A stretch of DNA of 20,504 nucleotides from an uncultured Eubacteriales bacterium (GCA_900545925.1 URAZ01000055.1:1-20504); one strand, 5' to 3'; positions 1-8,099 are shown, numbered from the stretch's first letter. Notes: generated by a model from the letters alone, not told the origin. Made by a program: numbers and translations.

Positions 1-819
1 TTCCGCAGTCTGTACACAAAGCTGCGGAAGCAGAAAAATAAAGCGACAGGAAAGCCGCTCTCCGAAGCGACGGTCGAAGGTGTCCACAGCTGCCTGTGCG
101 GTATCCTCTCCGACGCGATGGAGGGCGGCTATATTGATCACAATCCCGCGTGGCGCACCTACAAATACACAGGACAGAAGAAGGAGAAGAAGATTGCGGA
201 CAATGAAATGGTGAAAAAGCTGATTCAGGCGCTGGAAACCGTGAGCATCCTGTACGAAACCTACTTCAAGCTCATCATTGCGACCGGGATGCGGCGCGGT
301 GAGTGCTGTGCGCTCAAGTGGGAGGACATCAACTACGCCGAGCGCAGCGTCCACGTCTGCCGGAACGCAGTCAAAACGACCGGCGATGAGATCATCGTGA
401 AAGCGCCGAAAACCACGGCGGGCAACCGCTACGTCTATTTCTCGGCAGAGATGGAAAGCCTTCTGCGCGAATACGAAGCCTTCTGCGCATCGGAAACAGA
501 GCGTTACGACCGGCGCGAGCAGACCAAAGATGACTATGTGTTCCGCAGAAAGGGCATGAAACTGCCGATGACACCATCGACCTTCACATGGCGCTTCAAG
601 AAAATCCTGAAAGCAAACGATCTGCCTACTGACCTAAACGTCCACAGCCTGCGCCACACGGCAGCAAGCCTGTTCATCGCCAGCGGCACGGATGTCGGTA
701 CGGTTGCGGGGCTTCTCGGACACAGTCAACCATCGACCACGCTGGATATCTACACCCACGCGTTCGATAAGAACAAGAAAGCCGCCAGCCAGATCATGCA
801 AAGCAGCTTGGAGATCTGA
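1..819 (+). CDS. int: Tyrosine recombinase/integrase, 5' truncated by window edge
   Basis: The reading frame is open from base 1 to a TGA at 817-819, giving 272 visible residues, so the start lies outside the window. It is the C-terminal part of a phage/ICE-type tyrosine recombinase that cuts and rejoins attachment sites. All catalytic motifs visible in this family are present: the first Arg in ATGMRRGE, HSLRHTAA (His-x-x-Arg), LLGHSQPSTT (second His) and the nucleophile Tyr in LDIYTH. The visible N-terminal part (about the first 40 residues) looks like the end of a core-binding (SAM-like) domain. The gene points towards a tRNA-Arg fragment about 105 bp downstream, the usual arrangement of an integrase with its own attachment site. 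Nothing suggests it is broken. Family identification is secure; the element's identity is not known. Confidence 0.95.
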   Translation, partial: FRSLYTKLRKQKNKATGKPLSEATVEGVHSCLCGILSDAMEGGYIDHNPAWRTYKYTGQKKEKKIADNEMVKKLIQALETVSILYETYFKLIIATGMRRGECCALKWEDINYAERSVHVCRNAVKTTGDEIIVKAPKTTAGNRYVYFSAEMESLLREYEAFCASETERYDRREQTKDDYVFRRKGMKLPMTPSTFTWRFKKILKANDLPTDLNVHSLRHTAASLFIASGTDVGTVAGLLGHSQPSTTLDIYTHAFDKNKKAASQIMQSSLEI

Positions 820-889
820 GCTATCTCCCGAAAAGCTCTGTCCGGTTGCGCTACGCTGTAAAAACAGATAATTTGAACAATTTTATATA

Positions 890-925
890 AAAATGCCGTG
901 AAATCATACGCTTTCACGACATTTT
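890..925 (+). terminator. Rho-independent terminator of the integrase gene
   Basis: A 14-bp stem (890-903 with 912-925, one mismatch) has an 8-nt loop and a run of T on the 3' arm. It lies 70 bp after the integrase stop. Its A-rich 5' arm and T-rich 3' arm mean it could work in both directions. Its last base overlaps the CCA end of the tRNA fragment. Confidence 0.7.
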
Positions 926-970
926 GGTACGTCCGACACGATTCGAACGTGCGACCTACAGAGTCGGAGT
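925..970 (-). other. 3' half of tRNA-Arg(CCG): integrase attachment-site core
   Basis: Read on the minus strand, this segment fits the 3' half of a tRNA base by base: anticodon loop with CCG (967-965), 3' anticodon stem TCTGT, 5-nt variable loop AGGTC, T arm GCACG-TTCGAAT-CGTGT, 3' acceptor strand CGGACGT, discriminator A and an encoded CCA (927-925). Upstream (coordinates above 970) there is no complementary anticodon strand, D arm or 5' acceptor strand, so this is not a functional tRNA. Tyrosine integrases commonly use exactly this part of a tRNA gene as a crossover core, and an integrase gene ends about 105 bp away. It is therefore called an att core. The junction type is discussed in the findings. 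Confidence 0.85.
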
Positions 971-996
971 TTTCAGGCATTAACGGATAAAATGCT

Positions 997-1071
997 GTGT
1001 TTTCAAGGGTTGTACGGTTTTTAACGAGAACAGCCAGCTTCTCTGAACTTTACGAAAACCATTGAAAACAC
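997..1071. repeat. 10-bp inverted repeat flanking 55 bp near the att core
   Basis: GTGTTTTCAA at 997-1006 and its exact reverse complement TTGAAAACAC at 1062-1071. A related gTTTTCAg word lies at about 970-976, next to the tRNA fragment. Short inverted words next to an integration core are compatible with binding sites for the integrase or an excisionase. No coding region covers this stretch. Confidence 0.5.
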
Positions 1072-1105
1072 TGGGAAAATTAGCTTTTTCGGTTTTGCGG
1101 ATGGT

Positions 1106-1124
1106 AGTAGTCAAACAGTAGTCA
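1106..1124 (+). repeat. 8-bp direct repeat with 11-bp period, possible integrase arm sites
   Basis: AGTAGTCA occurs at 1106-1113 and again at 1117-1124, one helical turn apart. It lies about 140 bp from the att core, in non-coding DNA just before the PucR gene's stop codon. Closely spaced direct repeats on one helix face are typical of arm-type binding sites for the N-terminal domain of tyrosine integrases. The assignment rests only on position and spacing. Apart from this, the inverted repeat, the tRNA fragment and the terminator, I see nothing in 820-1132. Confidence 0.4.
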
Positions 1125-1132
1125 GATGCAAA

Positions 1133-2650
1133 TTATGGTTTTGGCTGAGTGATTCGCTTTTGCTGCAATTCTGCGCGGAGGAGGATACCGAGGGTCAGGC
1201 AGAAGTCCGGATCCTTGAGGTCGCAGCCGAGCATCTGTGTGATGTGGGCGAGGCGGTCCAGCAGCGTCGAGCGGTGCAGATACAGCGCCGCCGCCGTTTT
1301 GGTGACGGAAAGGTTGTTGTCGAGATAGACGCGCAGCGTCTCCAAATACGAGACCTGCGAGCTTTCGTCGTGCGCTTTCAGCTTCTTCAGCCCGTCCGGG
1401 TAATAGATCCACGAAGGTCTGCCTGCCAGCGCACCGGCGAGAAGCTGCGGCAGCAGATAGTCCTGAAAGTAAAAGACCGTGGCGTTCCCGTCCTGCAAAA
1501 GTCCGTTCTGCAGCGCGCTGGATGCCTGAAACCACGCCTGATTGGCCTCGTACAGATTGGAAAACGCGCCGGACACGCCGCAGATCAGGCCAAGTTTGTC
1601 CAAAAGCGGCAGCAGCTGCGCCGTCGTCTCGCGCTCGGCCTGCGCGGCGGGCAGAAACGCGGCGACGGTGCTCTCAAACTCGAATGCCATCGCGCCGGGG
1701 TGCCGTTCCTCTAGTGCGGCGGACAGATACGCACCGGGCAGGGGCGCCGCGCCATGCTTCGGCTGGAGGCGAACGCAGACCCAGTCCGTTTTTCCGTTTT
1801 CCTGACTGAGCGCCCGCCGCAGCTCAAAATCGACCGGCTGCCCGGCAATGACGCTGCGCAGTGCGCGGCGGACGGCAGAGCGGGTGCTGGCGAGCACCGG
1901 GTTTTGCTGGATCGCCTGCCGCAGGAGCTTGACCAGAAAGACCGCAAGAGAACGATCAGAGTCCCGGAGCGGGCGGAAGGCTTCAAAGATCGTCAGACAG
2001 CCGAGGTATTCCTCCTGATCGAACACATTGACCGACAGCGTCCGTGTGTCCTGCAGTTCCAGCAGCAGCGGCTCATGCACATGGGTGGAAAGGTCGTGCA
2101 GGGACAGAAACGTCGCCATTTTCTCCGCATCAAACGTCTCGGTATCCAGCCGGATACCGAGATTTTTTTGGAAATATCCCTCGTCTGTCACAGCAAGATA
2201 CCGGAAGTCCGAACCGATCAGCAGCATGGGGTTTGAAAAAATGCTGCGGCTGATCTCCAGCATCTGCGGCAGATTTGCGCCGTGGCGGAGGATGTGCCAG
2301 AGGCGCTCTTCCCATGCTTCGTATCGGTCAAAAATATGCTGCACCAGATTGAAGACCCGGAAAATGTCCGTGTCTGCCTCGACCACGATCACGCTGCACC
2401 GGTCATAGAACGCCGTCAGGTTCCAGTGCTGCCCGAGGCAGACGAGACATACGTTTTCGCGCAGCGACGGCCGCGCGGGCAGATGGTCGGCGGAGCAGAC
2501 GTAGACGCGGTTTTTCTCGAACGTCTGCGTCCGGTCGAGATAAAACTCCGGACGGCTCAGCGTCAGCTCCAGACTGCCCGCGCCGTGCAGCTCGACGGTC
2601 TTCAGTTCCTCTTTCAGCCTCCAATAGAGAATGTCCGCGCACAGCTTCAT
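1133..2650 (-). CDS. PucR/CdaR-family transcriptional regulator
   Basis: A 505-residue protein. The ATG at 2650 is chosen because GGAGGA (2658-2663) lies 7 bp before it; an upstream in-frame TTG at 2665 overlaps that ribosome site and is unlikely. The last 70 or so residues form a PucR-type helix-turn-helix (YLETLRVYLDNNLSVTKTAA, then LYLHRSTLLDRL), preceded by a GGDEF-like/CdaR central region. The N-terminal 250 residues look like a ligand-sensing region of the PucR/GAF type. Members of this family usually activate catabolic operons in response to a small-molecule substrate. The gene diverges from the operon beginning at 2922 and has a near-perfect sigma-A promoter. Three palindromes lie in between and are the best candidates for its binding sites. 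The effector is unknown. Confidence 0.85.
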   Translation of the reverse strand: MKLCADILYWRLKEELKTVELHGAGSLELTLSRPEFYLDRTQTFEKNRVYVCSADHLPARPSLRENVCLVCLGQHWNLTAFYDRCSVIVVEADTDIFRVFNLVQHIFDRYEAWEERLWHILRHGANLPQMLEISRSIFSNPMLLIGSDFRYLAVTDEGYFQKNLGIRLDTETFDAEKMATFLSLHDLSTHVHEPLLLELQDTRTLSVNVFDQEEYLGCLTIFEAFRPLRDSDRSLAVFLVKLLRQAIQQNPVLASTRSAVRRALRSVIAGQPVDFELRRALSQENGKTDWVCVRLQPKHGAAPLPGAYLSAALEERHPGAMAFEFESTVAAFLPAAQAERETTAQLLPLLDKLGLICGVSGAFSNLYEANQAWFQASSALQNGLLQDGNATVFYFQDYLLPQLLAGALAGRPSWIYYPDGLKKLKAHDESSQVSYLETLRVYLDNNLSVTKTAAALYLHRSTLLDRLAHITQMLGCDLKDPDFCLTLGILLRAELQQKRITQPKP

Positions 2651-2682
2651 GGGATCTTCCTCCAATTTCTTTTCTGCTTTTT

Positions 2683-2711
2683 ATTATAATCCGACGGAAA
2701 GCGGCTGTCAA
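2683..2711 (-). promoter_or_regulatory. Sigma-A promoter of the PucR-family regulator gene
   Basis: On the minus strand, a perfect TTGACA (2711-2706), a 17-bp spacer and a perfect TATAAT (2688-2683). The predicted transcript starts near 2676, about 25 nt before the ATG at 2650. Palindrome 1 abuts the -35 box from upstream. Confidence 0.8.
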
Positions 2712-2716
2712 CGAAA

Positions 2717-2739
2717 CACCCGTACAATTTGTATGGGTG
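2717..2739. promoter_or_regulatory. Operator palindrome 1 (TACAA-T-TTGTA core)
   Basis: Two 11-bp arms, CACCCGTACAA and TTGTATGGGTG, surround a central T and match at 10 of 11 positions. It is the longest of the three boxes and sits directly upstream of the regulator gene's -35 box, a position suited to autoregulation. Confidence 0.75.
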
Positions 2740-2784
2740 CTTTACTATTTGCCGCTTAAATAGTGGTATTGCACAAAATCTGCA

Positions 2785-2799
2785 CATACAAATTGTATG
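2785..2799. promoter_or_regulatory. Operator palindrome 2 (CATACAA-A-TTGTATG)
   Basis: A perfect 7-bp inverted repeat around one central base, with the same TACAA/TTGTA core as palindrome 1. Its centre is 64 bp from that of palindrome 1 and 24 bp from that of palindrome 3. Confidence 0.75.
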
Positions 2800-2807
2800 A
2801 TTTGCTT

Positions 2808-2824
2808 CCGTACAAACTGTACGG
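2808..2824. promoter_or_regulatory. Operator palindrome 3 (CCGTACA-AAC-TGTACGG)
   Basis: A perfect 7-bp inverted repeat around a 3-bp centre. It is centred about 75 bp upstream of the likely transcription start of the 2922 operon, a typical activator position. The half-site GTACA is shared with the other two boxes. Confidence 0.7.
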
Positions 2825-2857
2825 CACAAAGCGGCAAAAACCGCGCAATTTGCAGCA

Positions 2858-2886
2858 TTTCCGCGGCATGGGGTATTTTCTATAAT
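2858..2886 (+). promoter_or_regulatory. Probable activator-dependent promoter of the 2922 operon
   Basis: A perfect -10 TATAAT at 2881-2886 has only TTTCCG at the -35 position (2858-2863, 17-bp spacer). A strong -10 with a poor -35, downstream of two palindromes, suggests activation by a bound regulator. The leader before the ATG at 2922 is about 29 nt. Confidence 0.6.
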
Positions 2887-2921
2887 AAGGGTAACGCAGA
2901 AAAAGAACTAGGAGGAATACC

Positions 2922-4142
2922 ATGCTAAAGGAAAAACTGGAGCAGCGGAAATGCTTCCCGACCGCGTGGGGCAAGCTCATCACGGAGGAAGAAGCCTACC
3001 GGCAGCTCAACCGCCAGATCGCGGCCATGACCGCGAATCTGTTTCAGGTCATGCGCATCTTCGAGCCGAGCTGGGAAAAGCGCACCGAGGCCATCTGCGA
3101 CATCGCCAACATGATGAACATGGCAGTTGCGGGCACGCCGGAGGAACAGAAGGACTATGTGAACACATCACTCTATGAGGCGTTCAACATCCCGGAGCTG
3201 TGCGAAAAGTCGAGCTGGCTCGGCGGCATCACCGGCGACTCCGGCGACGAGTGGGAGAACATGGCGGGCCGCGTCGTGCAGTTCACACGCAACCGTGTGG
3301 AAAAAGAACTCGACACCTGCCCGTGGGACATTGTCGGTAGCGAGCTGTGCAACATGACGACCAGTATGTTCACGGCAAACTTTGACTTGGCTTCGTCTAA
3401 GGGCACGGAGAACGAGGTCGCACTCAACATGTGTCAGGCGCGCGGCTGCGGCAACAAGCACTGCCGTGTGGTAGCAGAGCGCCGCGATGTGTATAACCTC
3501 CCAAAGCAGGGGTGGCTCGATCATATGCAGCAGCCTGTCGATCCCATCCACGACACGCCGCGTGAGCGCATGGTGAAGGAAGGCCAATGCCTGCGCAACG
3601 GCCAGTACACGCAGAACTTCGGCGAAGAAACGTCGCTCGAAAAAGCCTATCACTGGGTCGCGCAGATGGGCTGGGTCTGGTCGATCCAGTTCCCAATGAT
3701 GGCCATCAAGGATATGGCCCCCGACGAGGATGAGTTCCTGCGCGTGTTCCGCATCGTCTTTGCCACGGCCGGCAAGAATCAGTTCATCGACCCCTTTGCC
3801 AAGGAGGGGCTGCGCAGCTATCTCGGCGTGCCGCATGAGATGGATGAGAATGACGGCAGAATTCTGGGCGGCTACATCCGCTATATGCTCGATGTGCAGC
3901 AGGTGCCGTATGAGATGGTGCGCTGGACGAAGGACGAGACGTGGATCAAGGTCAAGAGCGAGGACTTCACAGCCCGCTATGAGATGGCGCCGCTCGACGA
4001 GCTGGTCGATGCCTACGAGGCGCAGTGGAACGGCGCGGCGAAAACGCTCGTCAGCCCCGAATGGTCCTGCGTCATCGAGGACCGCGATGAGGAAGACATG
4101 TACATCAAGGTCATCCGCAAGGAAGACCTGCGGATGCTGTAA
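2922..4142 (+). CDS. Cysteine-rich protein of unknown function, first gene of PucR-controlled operon
   Basis: A 406-residue soluble protein with no signal peptide or membrane segment. The start is supported by AGGAGG 6 nt before the ATG. I do not recognise it with certainty. A Cys cluster stands out at residues 171, 176 and 181 (CQARGCGNKHC), with further Cys at 133 and 143. The pattern Cys-x4-Gly-Cys-x4-Cys followed by a short beta-strand-like segment is reminiscent of V4R (4-vinyl reductase-like) or ATC-hydrolase-type small-molecule-binding domains, but that is a weak resemblance. The second half (about 230-406) is rich in Trp, Tyr and acidic residues. The next gene starts 14 bp after the stop, so the two are surely co-transcribed. 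A role with the GcvT-like protein, as substrate-binding or partner subunit, is an inference from position. Confidence 0.8.
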   Translation: MLKEKLEQRKCFPTAWGKLITEEEAYRQLNRQIAAMTANLFQVMRIFEPSWEKRTEAICDIANMMNMAVAGTPEEQKDYVNTSLYEAFNIPELCEKSSWLGGITGDSGDEWENMAGRVVQFTRNRVEKELDTCPWDIVGSELCNMTTSMFTANFDLASSKGTENEVALNMCQARGCGNKHCRVVAERRDVYNLPKQGWLDHMQQPVDPIHDTPRERMVKEGQCLRNGQYTQNFGEETSLEKAYHWVAQMGWVWSIQFPMMAIKDMAPDEDEFLRVFRIVFATAGKNQFIDPFAKEGLRSYLGVPHEMDENDGRILGGYIRYMLDVQQVPYEMVRWTKDETWIKVKSEDFTARYEMAPLDELVDAYEAQWNGAAKTLVSPEWSCVIEDRDEEDMYIKVIRKEDLRML

Positions 4143-4156
4143 GGAGGTGCCGAACG

Positions 4157-5146
4157 ATGTTATTCAGAGAAGATAAAGTCGCACGCGCCGACGCCGAGGC
4201 CATCCGCAAGGGCGTAGGCTTCTACCGCTGGACGCACGATCTCGTGGAGATCACCGGCAAGGACGCGCTGGAGGTCCTGCAAAAAATCTATATCAGCGAC
4301 ATTTCCAAGGTCGCGGTCGGGCGCTCGAAATACACCGCTTCGCTGGACGAAAACGGTGAAGTCATCGACGACGTGATCGTCATGCACATGGCGGACGGCC
4401 TGTACTGGGTCTCCGACCTCTACGGTCCGCGCCTGCTGCCGTGGATCGAGCAGCACAAGGGCGGGGCGGACATTCACGCGAAGATCATCACCTATGACTG
4501 GGATATGTACGCCGTGCAGGGCCCGGACAGCCTCAAGGCGATGAACGCCATGCTGGACGCGCCGGTTGACGATCTCAAGCGCTTCGGCATCTGCGAACGC
4601 AAGCTCGGCGGCATTCCCGTCTACATCCACCGCTCCGGCTTCACCGGCGAAAACGGCTATGAAATTTACTCCGCATTTGACAAGAGCGCAGAAATCCATG
4701 ATCTGGCACTGAAGGCAGTCGAGGCCATCGGGGGGCGCGAGCTTCAGACGCTCGAGGTCTACGTCCGCTCCATCCCGATGGAAAAGGGCTTCGCGCTCAA
4801 GCAGGATTTCAAGCACCTGAGCCCGTATGAGTGCGGCCTTGGCTGGGCCGTCGCCGCCGACAAGGACTTTATCGGCAAGGAAGCGGCACTCGCGCGCAAG
4901 GAGCACCCGAAATACCGTATGGTCGGTCTGGAATTCTCCCGCGAATCGACCGAGGACATCTCCATCTGGGAGCGGGTATACTGGTACGGCGTTGAGGTCG
5001 GCCGCTGCGCGCAGACCATCTACGGCTACACCGTGGACAGAAACATTGGCTTCGCCACCGTCCGCGCGGACGTGCCAGACGGTGCGGAGCTGACCGTCGG
5101 CTGCAACGATTCGCCCGCTGTTGTCGTAAACAAGGTTTTCTGCTGA
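4157..5146 (+). CDS. GcvT-like folate-dependent aminomethyl/methyltransferase
   Basis: A 329-residue protein with AAGGAGG 9 nt before its ATG. It shows hallmarks of the GcvT fold: ASLDENGEVIDDVIV (about 61-75), matching the family's L-x-E-x-G-x-V-x-D-D segment, and SGFTGENGYEI (160-170), matching the TGYTGExGYE folate-site motif. A GcvT C-terminal barrel domain follows (about 230-329). No other glycine-cleavage genes (gcvH, gcvP) are nearby, so a classical glycine-cleavage role is unlikely. Lone GcvT homologues act as tetrahydrofolate-dependent demethylases on other substrates (for example LigM on aryl methyl ethers and DmdA on DMSP). Position in a PucR-linked operon with dehydrogenases supports such a catabolic use. 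The substrate cannot be told from sequence. Confidence 0.85.
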   Translation: MLFREDKVARADAEAIRKGVGFYRWTHDLVEITGKDALEVLQKIYISDISKVAVGRSKYTASLDENGEVIDDVIVMHMADGLYWVSDLYGPRLLPWIEQHKGGADIHAKIITYDWDMYAVQGPDSLKAMNAMLDAPVDDLKRFGICERKLGGIPVYIHRSGFTGENGYEIYSAFDKSAEIHDLALKAVEAIGGRELQTLEVYVRSIPMEKGFALKQDFKHLSPYECGLGWAVAADKDFIGKEAALARKEHPKYRMVGLEFSRESTEDISIWERVYWYGVEVGRCAQTIYGYTVDRNIGFATVRADVPDGAELTVGCNDSPAVVVNKVFC

Positions 5147-5156
5147 GGAGGACATT

Positions 5157-5918
5157 ATGGGAAGATTAGATGGTAAAGTCTGCATCGTGACCGGCGCTTC
5201 CGCCGGGATCGGGCGCGCCACGGCGGAGCTGTTTTGCCGCGAGGGCGCGAAGGTCGTGGCGGTCGCCCGCCGCGAGGAGCGGCTCAAGGAGCTGGCGGAG
5301 GAATGCAAAGACTTGCCCGGCGAACTTGTCTGGTACGCGGGCGACGTCGGCGACCCGGAAACAGCTGTAGGCATGGTCAAAAAGGCAGTCGAGACGTTTG
5401 GAAAGCTGGACGTTGCCGTCAACGACGCCGGTATCATGGACGACAACACCGCCATTGCCGATCTGTCGGATGAAATGCTCCATGAGACGTTCCGCATCAA
5501 CACCTTTGGCCTCATGTACGGAATGCGTGAGGAATGCCGGCAGTATCTCGCGCAAAATGGCGGTGGCGTGATTGTCAACATCTGCTCCGTCGGCGCGACA
5601 CACCAGACCTCCGGCGCGGCCTACTGCGCGAGCAAGGGCGCGGTGCTGGCGGCGACGAAGAACACGGCGTTCATGTACATGGAGGAGGGCATCCGCTGCA
5701 ACGCGGTCTCTCCCGGCGGCGTCGTGACCGATATCCCACTGGTCATGCCGCCCTCCGACGAGTTTGGCTTTGGCCGGACCAGCAAGCTTCTGGACTTCTC
5801 CGGCGAGCTGGCCATGCCGGAGGACTTGGCAGACGCGATTTTATTCCTTGCCAGCGATCAGTCCCGCTACGTCAACGGCGAAGAGCTCAAATGCGACGGC
5901 GGCTGGACGTGCTTCTGA
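5157..5918 (+). CDS. Short-chain dehydrogenase/reductase (classical SDR)
   Basis: A 253-residue protein, the usual length for a classical SDR, with GAGGAGG before the ATG and a 10-bp gap after the GcvT-like gene. Visible motifs are TGASAGIG (12-19, nucleotide binding), NDAG (89-92, a variant of NNAG), the catalytic triad Ser144, Tyr156 and Lys160 (YCASK) and PGG at 186-188. Arg38 and Arg39 after the second beta strand hint at NADP(H). It oxidises or reduces an alcohol/ketone; related clostridial enzymes include hydroxysteroid dehydrogenases, but substrate cannot be assigned. It is the third gene of the operon. Confidence 0.93.
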   Translation: MGRLDGKVCIVTGASAGIGRATAELFCREGAKVVAVARREERLKELAEECKDLPGELVWYAGDVGDPETAVGMVKKAVETFGKLDVAVNDAGIMDDNTAIADLSDEMLHETFRINTFGLMYGMREECRQYLAQNGGGVIVNICSVGATHQTSGAAYCASKGAVLAATKNTAFMYMEEGIRCNAVSPGGVVTDIPLVMPPSDEFGFGRTSKLLDFSGELAMPEDLADAILFLASDQSRYVNGEELKCDGGWTCF

Positions 5919-5939
5919 GAGAATACAAATGAAAACACA

Positions 5940-5970
5940 GCACAGGCGGCTCATACAGAGCCGCCTGTGC
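5940..5970 (+). other. Intercistronic hairpin
   Basis: A perfect 13-bp stem (5940-5952 with 5958-5970) around a 5-nt loop, 21 bp after the SDR stop and 24 bp before the next start. On the plus strand no T-run follows, so it is probably not a plus-strand terminator. It may instead stabilise the upstream message or separate expression levels. A short T-rich run follows it on the minus strand. Confidence 0.6.
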
Positions 5971-5994
5971 CGTATCCAAATCAGGGAGTCACAC

Positions 5995-6803
5995 ATGAAG
6001 AAAACAATTACGGTCGTGACAGGCGGCCACGGTGGCATGGGAAAGGCAATCTGCAAGGAACTCGGAAAAACGTCCGTGATCGTGCTGGCGGGACGTAACC
6101 TTCCAAAGATGGAAGCGGCAAAAGCGGAGCTGGACGAGCTTGGCGTGGAGAGCTGTCTCTGCAAATAGACATCGCGGACCGCGCACAGGTGCAGGTATTG
6201 GCAGACTATGCTGCATCGCTCGGTGACGTGTTGCAGGTCATACACACCTCCGGCGTATCGCCAAGCGATACGGCAACAGAAAACATCATTAAAATCAACG
6301 CAGTCGGCACGGTCAATATGGTTGAGGCGTTCTATCCGGCTCTGGCCGAGGGCGGCGCGATGATCAATTTCTCCTCTGTCGCCGCCTACACCATGCCGCA
6401 GACGGACGAATGGACGCAGGCGTTTGAAGCGTGGGATGCGCCGGATTTTTATGACCGTATGCTGGCGCTTGCAGGGGAAGCCGGAGGTGATGAGGAGGAA
6501 TTTTTCCGTGCAGGTCTGGCCTATGCAATGTCCAAGCGTTTTGTGATCTACTTCACGCAGAAAAATGTCTCCCGATTTGCGGAAAAGCACTGCCGCATCC
6601 TGTCGATCTCGCCCGGCTGCTATCTCACGCCCATGCACCAGAAGCTTATCGACAATCAGCCGGAGACGGCGGAAAACCAGCTCGAGCTGATCCCCGCCGG
6701 GCGCTGGGGTCATCCGTATGAGATGGGCGCGCTGACGGTGTTCCTCTGCTCGTTCGGGGCCGGGTACATCAACGGTGTGGACATTCTCGCCGACGGCGGC
6801 TAG
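5995..6803 (+). pseudogene. SDR oxidoreductase interrupted by a frameshift
   Basis: The first part (ATG at 5995, weak AGGGAG site before it) encodes an SDR N-terminus with TGGHGGMG and ends at a TAG at 6166-6168 after 57 codons. The second part continues in another frame, through LQIDIADRAQ (6159-6188), INAVGTVN, the Ser strand INFSSVAAY, the catalytic YAMSK and SPGCYLTPMH, to a TAG after DILADGG. Removing one CT from the CTCT at 6157-6160 would join the two frames without other change, giving about 268 residues. All catalytic residues survive on the downstream piece. It is either a recent pseudogene, a phase-variable gene or a sequence error. A 615-bp frame starting at GTG 6189 could not make a working enzyme because it lacks the nucleotide-binding loop. 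Confidence 0.85.
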
Positions 6804-6842
6804 AACGCCGGAATCTTCGTCCCGCAGATTTGACAGGCACAT

Positions 6843-6880
6843 AAAACGGGCGGCGCTCCAATCGGAGCGCCGCCCGTTTT
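6843..6880. terminator. Bidirectional terminator between convergent genes
   Basis: A perfect 17-bp stem (6843-6859 with 6864-6880) and a 4-nt loop, with AAAA at the left foot and TTTT at the right. It stands between two convergent transcription units, so it should stop transcription from both sides. Confidence 0.92.
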
Positions 6881-6901
6881 GAAGGGATGAAGCGGGCAAA
6901 A

Positions 6902-7771
6902 TCAGTCGAGTGCTGCGTCCAGCGCATCTGTTTCCCAGACGCTGCTCATGCCGTAGTCAAAATAAATGATCTGACCACTCATATAAGAGAAGATCTGACT
7001 GCCGATGGCGACCAGAGGATAGCCCATTTCCTCTGCGGTTGCCCAGCGACCGTTCCAGCTGTCCAGAAAAATCGCCTCAATGACGGCCTTTCCCTCGGCT
7101 GCGTCGCCATTCGGCGAGGTGTTCCGGTTAAAATCATCGGTCAATCCGGTGATCGTATTGCCGGGATTGATGGCATTCAGGCGAATTTTGCGGTCGATGT
7201 ATTCCGGCGCGTGGACTTTCATTTTGACATATGTACACAGGCACTGCTTGGAGAAGACATAGCCGTTCTGAATGACATCGGGGTGCGCGGCATACCAGTC
7301 GAGCGCGGCTTCATAGCTCGGGGCGTTTACGACCGCTGCGCAGTCTGCAAAGGCATCCTGCCAGCCAAAGCCGCCAGTCGAAGCGATGATATTGACAGAG
7401 CCGTTGTCCGCAATTTTTGGCAGCGTCTTTTCTAACAGATATTTGTGCCCGAGGAAATTGACCTTCTGCACCTCCAGCGCATTGGAGGCATCAGCTTTCA
7501 GCGCGATGCCGTGGCAGAGGAACATGGCGTCGATCGTTTCCGGCAGCGCGTCTGCAAGCGCATCCAGATCTGCTTTGACGCCGAAGTCGGCGTACAGCTC
7601 GCCTGTGACCGGAAAATCCAGCTTACTGTGCCGTCCGTTGCGGCGGCAGACCGTATAAACGTTTGCCCCGAGCTCCTGCAGCAGCTGTGCCGCAGCCAGT
7701 CCCATGCCGGAGTATGCTCCGGAAACGACGACCGTTTTCCCCTCATATCCGAACAAGTTTTTCAGATCCAT
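6902..7771 (-). CDS. Short-chain dehydrogenase/reductase, 3-alpha-HSDH/carbonyl-reductase-like
   Basis: A 289-residue protein. The start at 7771 has AAAGGA 7 nt upstream. Motifs are SGAYSGMG (17-24), Ser131 in ASTGG, Tyr171 and Lys175 (YVFSK) and NPGNT at about 202. FLCHGI replaces the usual NNAG, a trait of the 3-alpha-hydroxysteroid dehydrogenase/carbonyl reductase branch of the family. An insertion before the active Tyr (about 140-168) makes the protein longer than a standard SDR. It converges on the PucR-linked operon and is the third SDR in 2.6 kb. A terminator-like hairpin sits only 25 bp before the start, so expression may depend on read-through. Steroid or other cyclic alcohols are plausible substrates but unproven. 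Confidence 0.9.
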   Translation of the reverse strand: MDLKNLFGYEGKTVVVSGAYSGMGLAAAQLLQELGANVYTVCRRNGRHSKLDFPVTGELYADFGVKADLDALADALPETIDAMFLCHGIALKADASNALEVQKVNFLGHKYLLEKTLPKIADNGSVNIIASTGGFGWQDAFADCAAVVNAPSYEAALDWYAAHPDVIQNGYVFSKQCLCTYVKMKVHAPEYIDRKIRLNAINPGNTITGLTDDFNRNTSPNGDAAEGKAVIEAIFLDSWNGRWATAEEMGYPLVAIGSQIFSYMSGQIIYFDYGMSSVWETDALDAALD

Positions 7772-7796
7772 ATTGTTTTCCTTTCATGCAGCATAC

Positions 7797-7826
7797 AAAA
7801 AGGAGCCTGCGGTCAGGCTCCTTTTT
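7797..7826 (-). terminator. Terminator or attenuator between the 70-aa gene and the SDR gene
   Basis: A perfect 13-bp stem (7797-7809 with 7814-7826) and a 4-nt loop, with A5/T5 at the foot. On the minus strand it follows the 70-aa gene by 11 bp and precedes the SDR start codon by 25 bp. There is no room for a promoter between hairpin and SDR gene, so partial read-through is implied. Confidence 0.75.
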
Positions 7827-7837
7827 GGCTTGGGTAA

Positions 7838-8050
7838 TTACTCGATCGCCTGAAGCTCCTTGTCCAGCTCCTCCAGATGGGGCTGCAGGAACGCCGACTG
7901 CGGGAAGCTGGCGAGCTTGCGAAGCGTCAGACCGCCGACGAGCTTCATCTGCGGATTCTTGGAGGCATCGGGGCTGTACTTGTCCAGAACAGCTGCTGCC
8001 GCCGGATTCTTCAGAATGTCCTTTACCTTGCTGTCGAGAGAAAATGCCAT
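7838..8050 (-). CDS. Small 70-aa protein, possible stand-alone accessory domain
   Basis: The start is well supported by AGAGGAGG 8 nt before the ATG at 8050. The sequence contains KVKDILKNPAAAAVLDKY near the N-terminus and a conserved-looking GGLTLRKLASFPQ later. It has no Cys, no signal peptide and no membrane segment, and is predicted helical. The DILxxPxAxxVLxKY pattern resembles small domains found at the C-terminus of some hydrolases and oxidoreductases. Here it is a separate gene just upstream of an SDR on the same strand. I cannot assign a function; a partner role for the neighbouring enzymes is conjecture. Confidence 0.75.
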   Translation of the reverse strand: MAFSLDSKVKDILKNPAAAAVLDKYSPDASKNPQMKLVGGLTLRKLASFPQSAFLQPHLEELDKELQAIE

Positions 8051-8072
8051 GAGAGTAACCTCCTCTTTCTTT

Positions 8073-8099
8073 GATTCTCTGCTATTATTTTAGAGAATC
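8073..8099. promoter_or_regulatory. Inverted repeat over the likely promoter of the 70-aa gene
   Basis: GATTCTCT (8073-8080) and AGAGAATC (8092-8099) form a perfect 8-bp inverted repeat separated by 11 bp. A possible -10 (TAAAAT on the minus strand, 8092-8087) lies inside it. The position fits a repressor operator for the minus-strand unit. The -35 is poor. Confidence 0.45.
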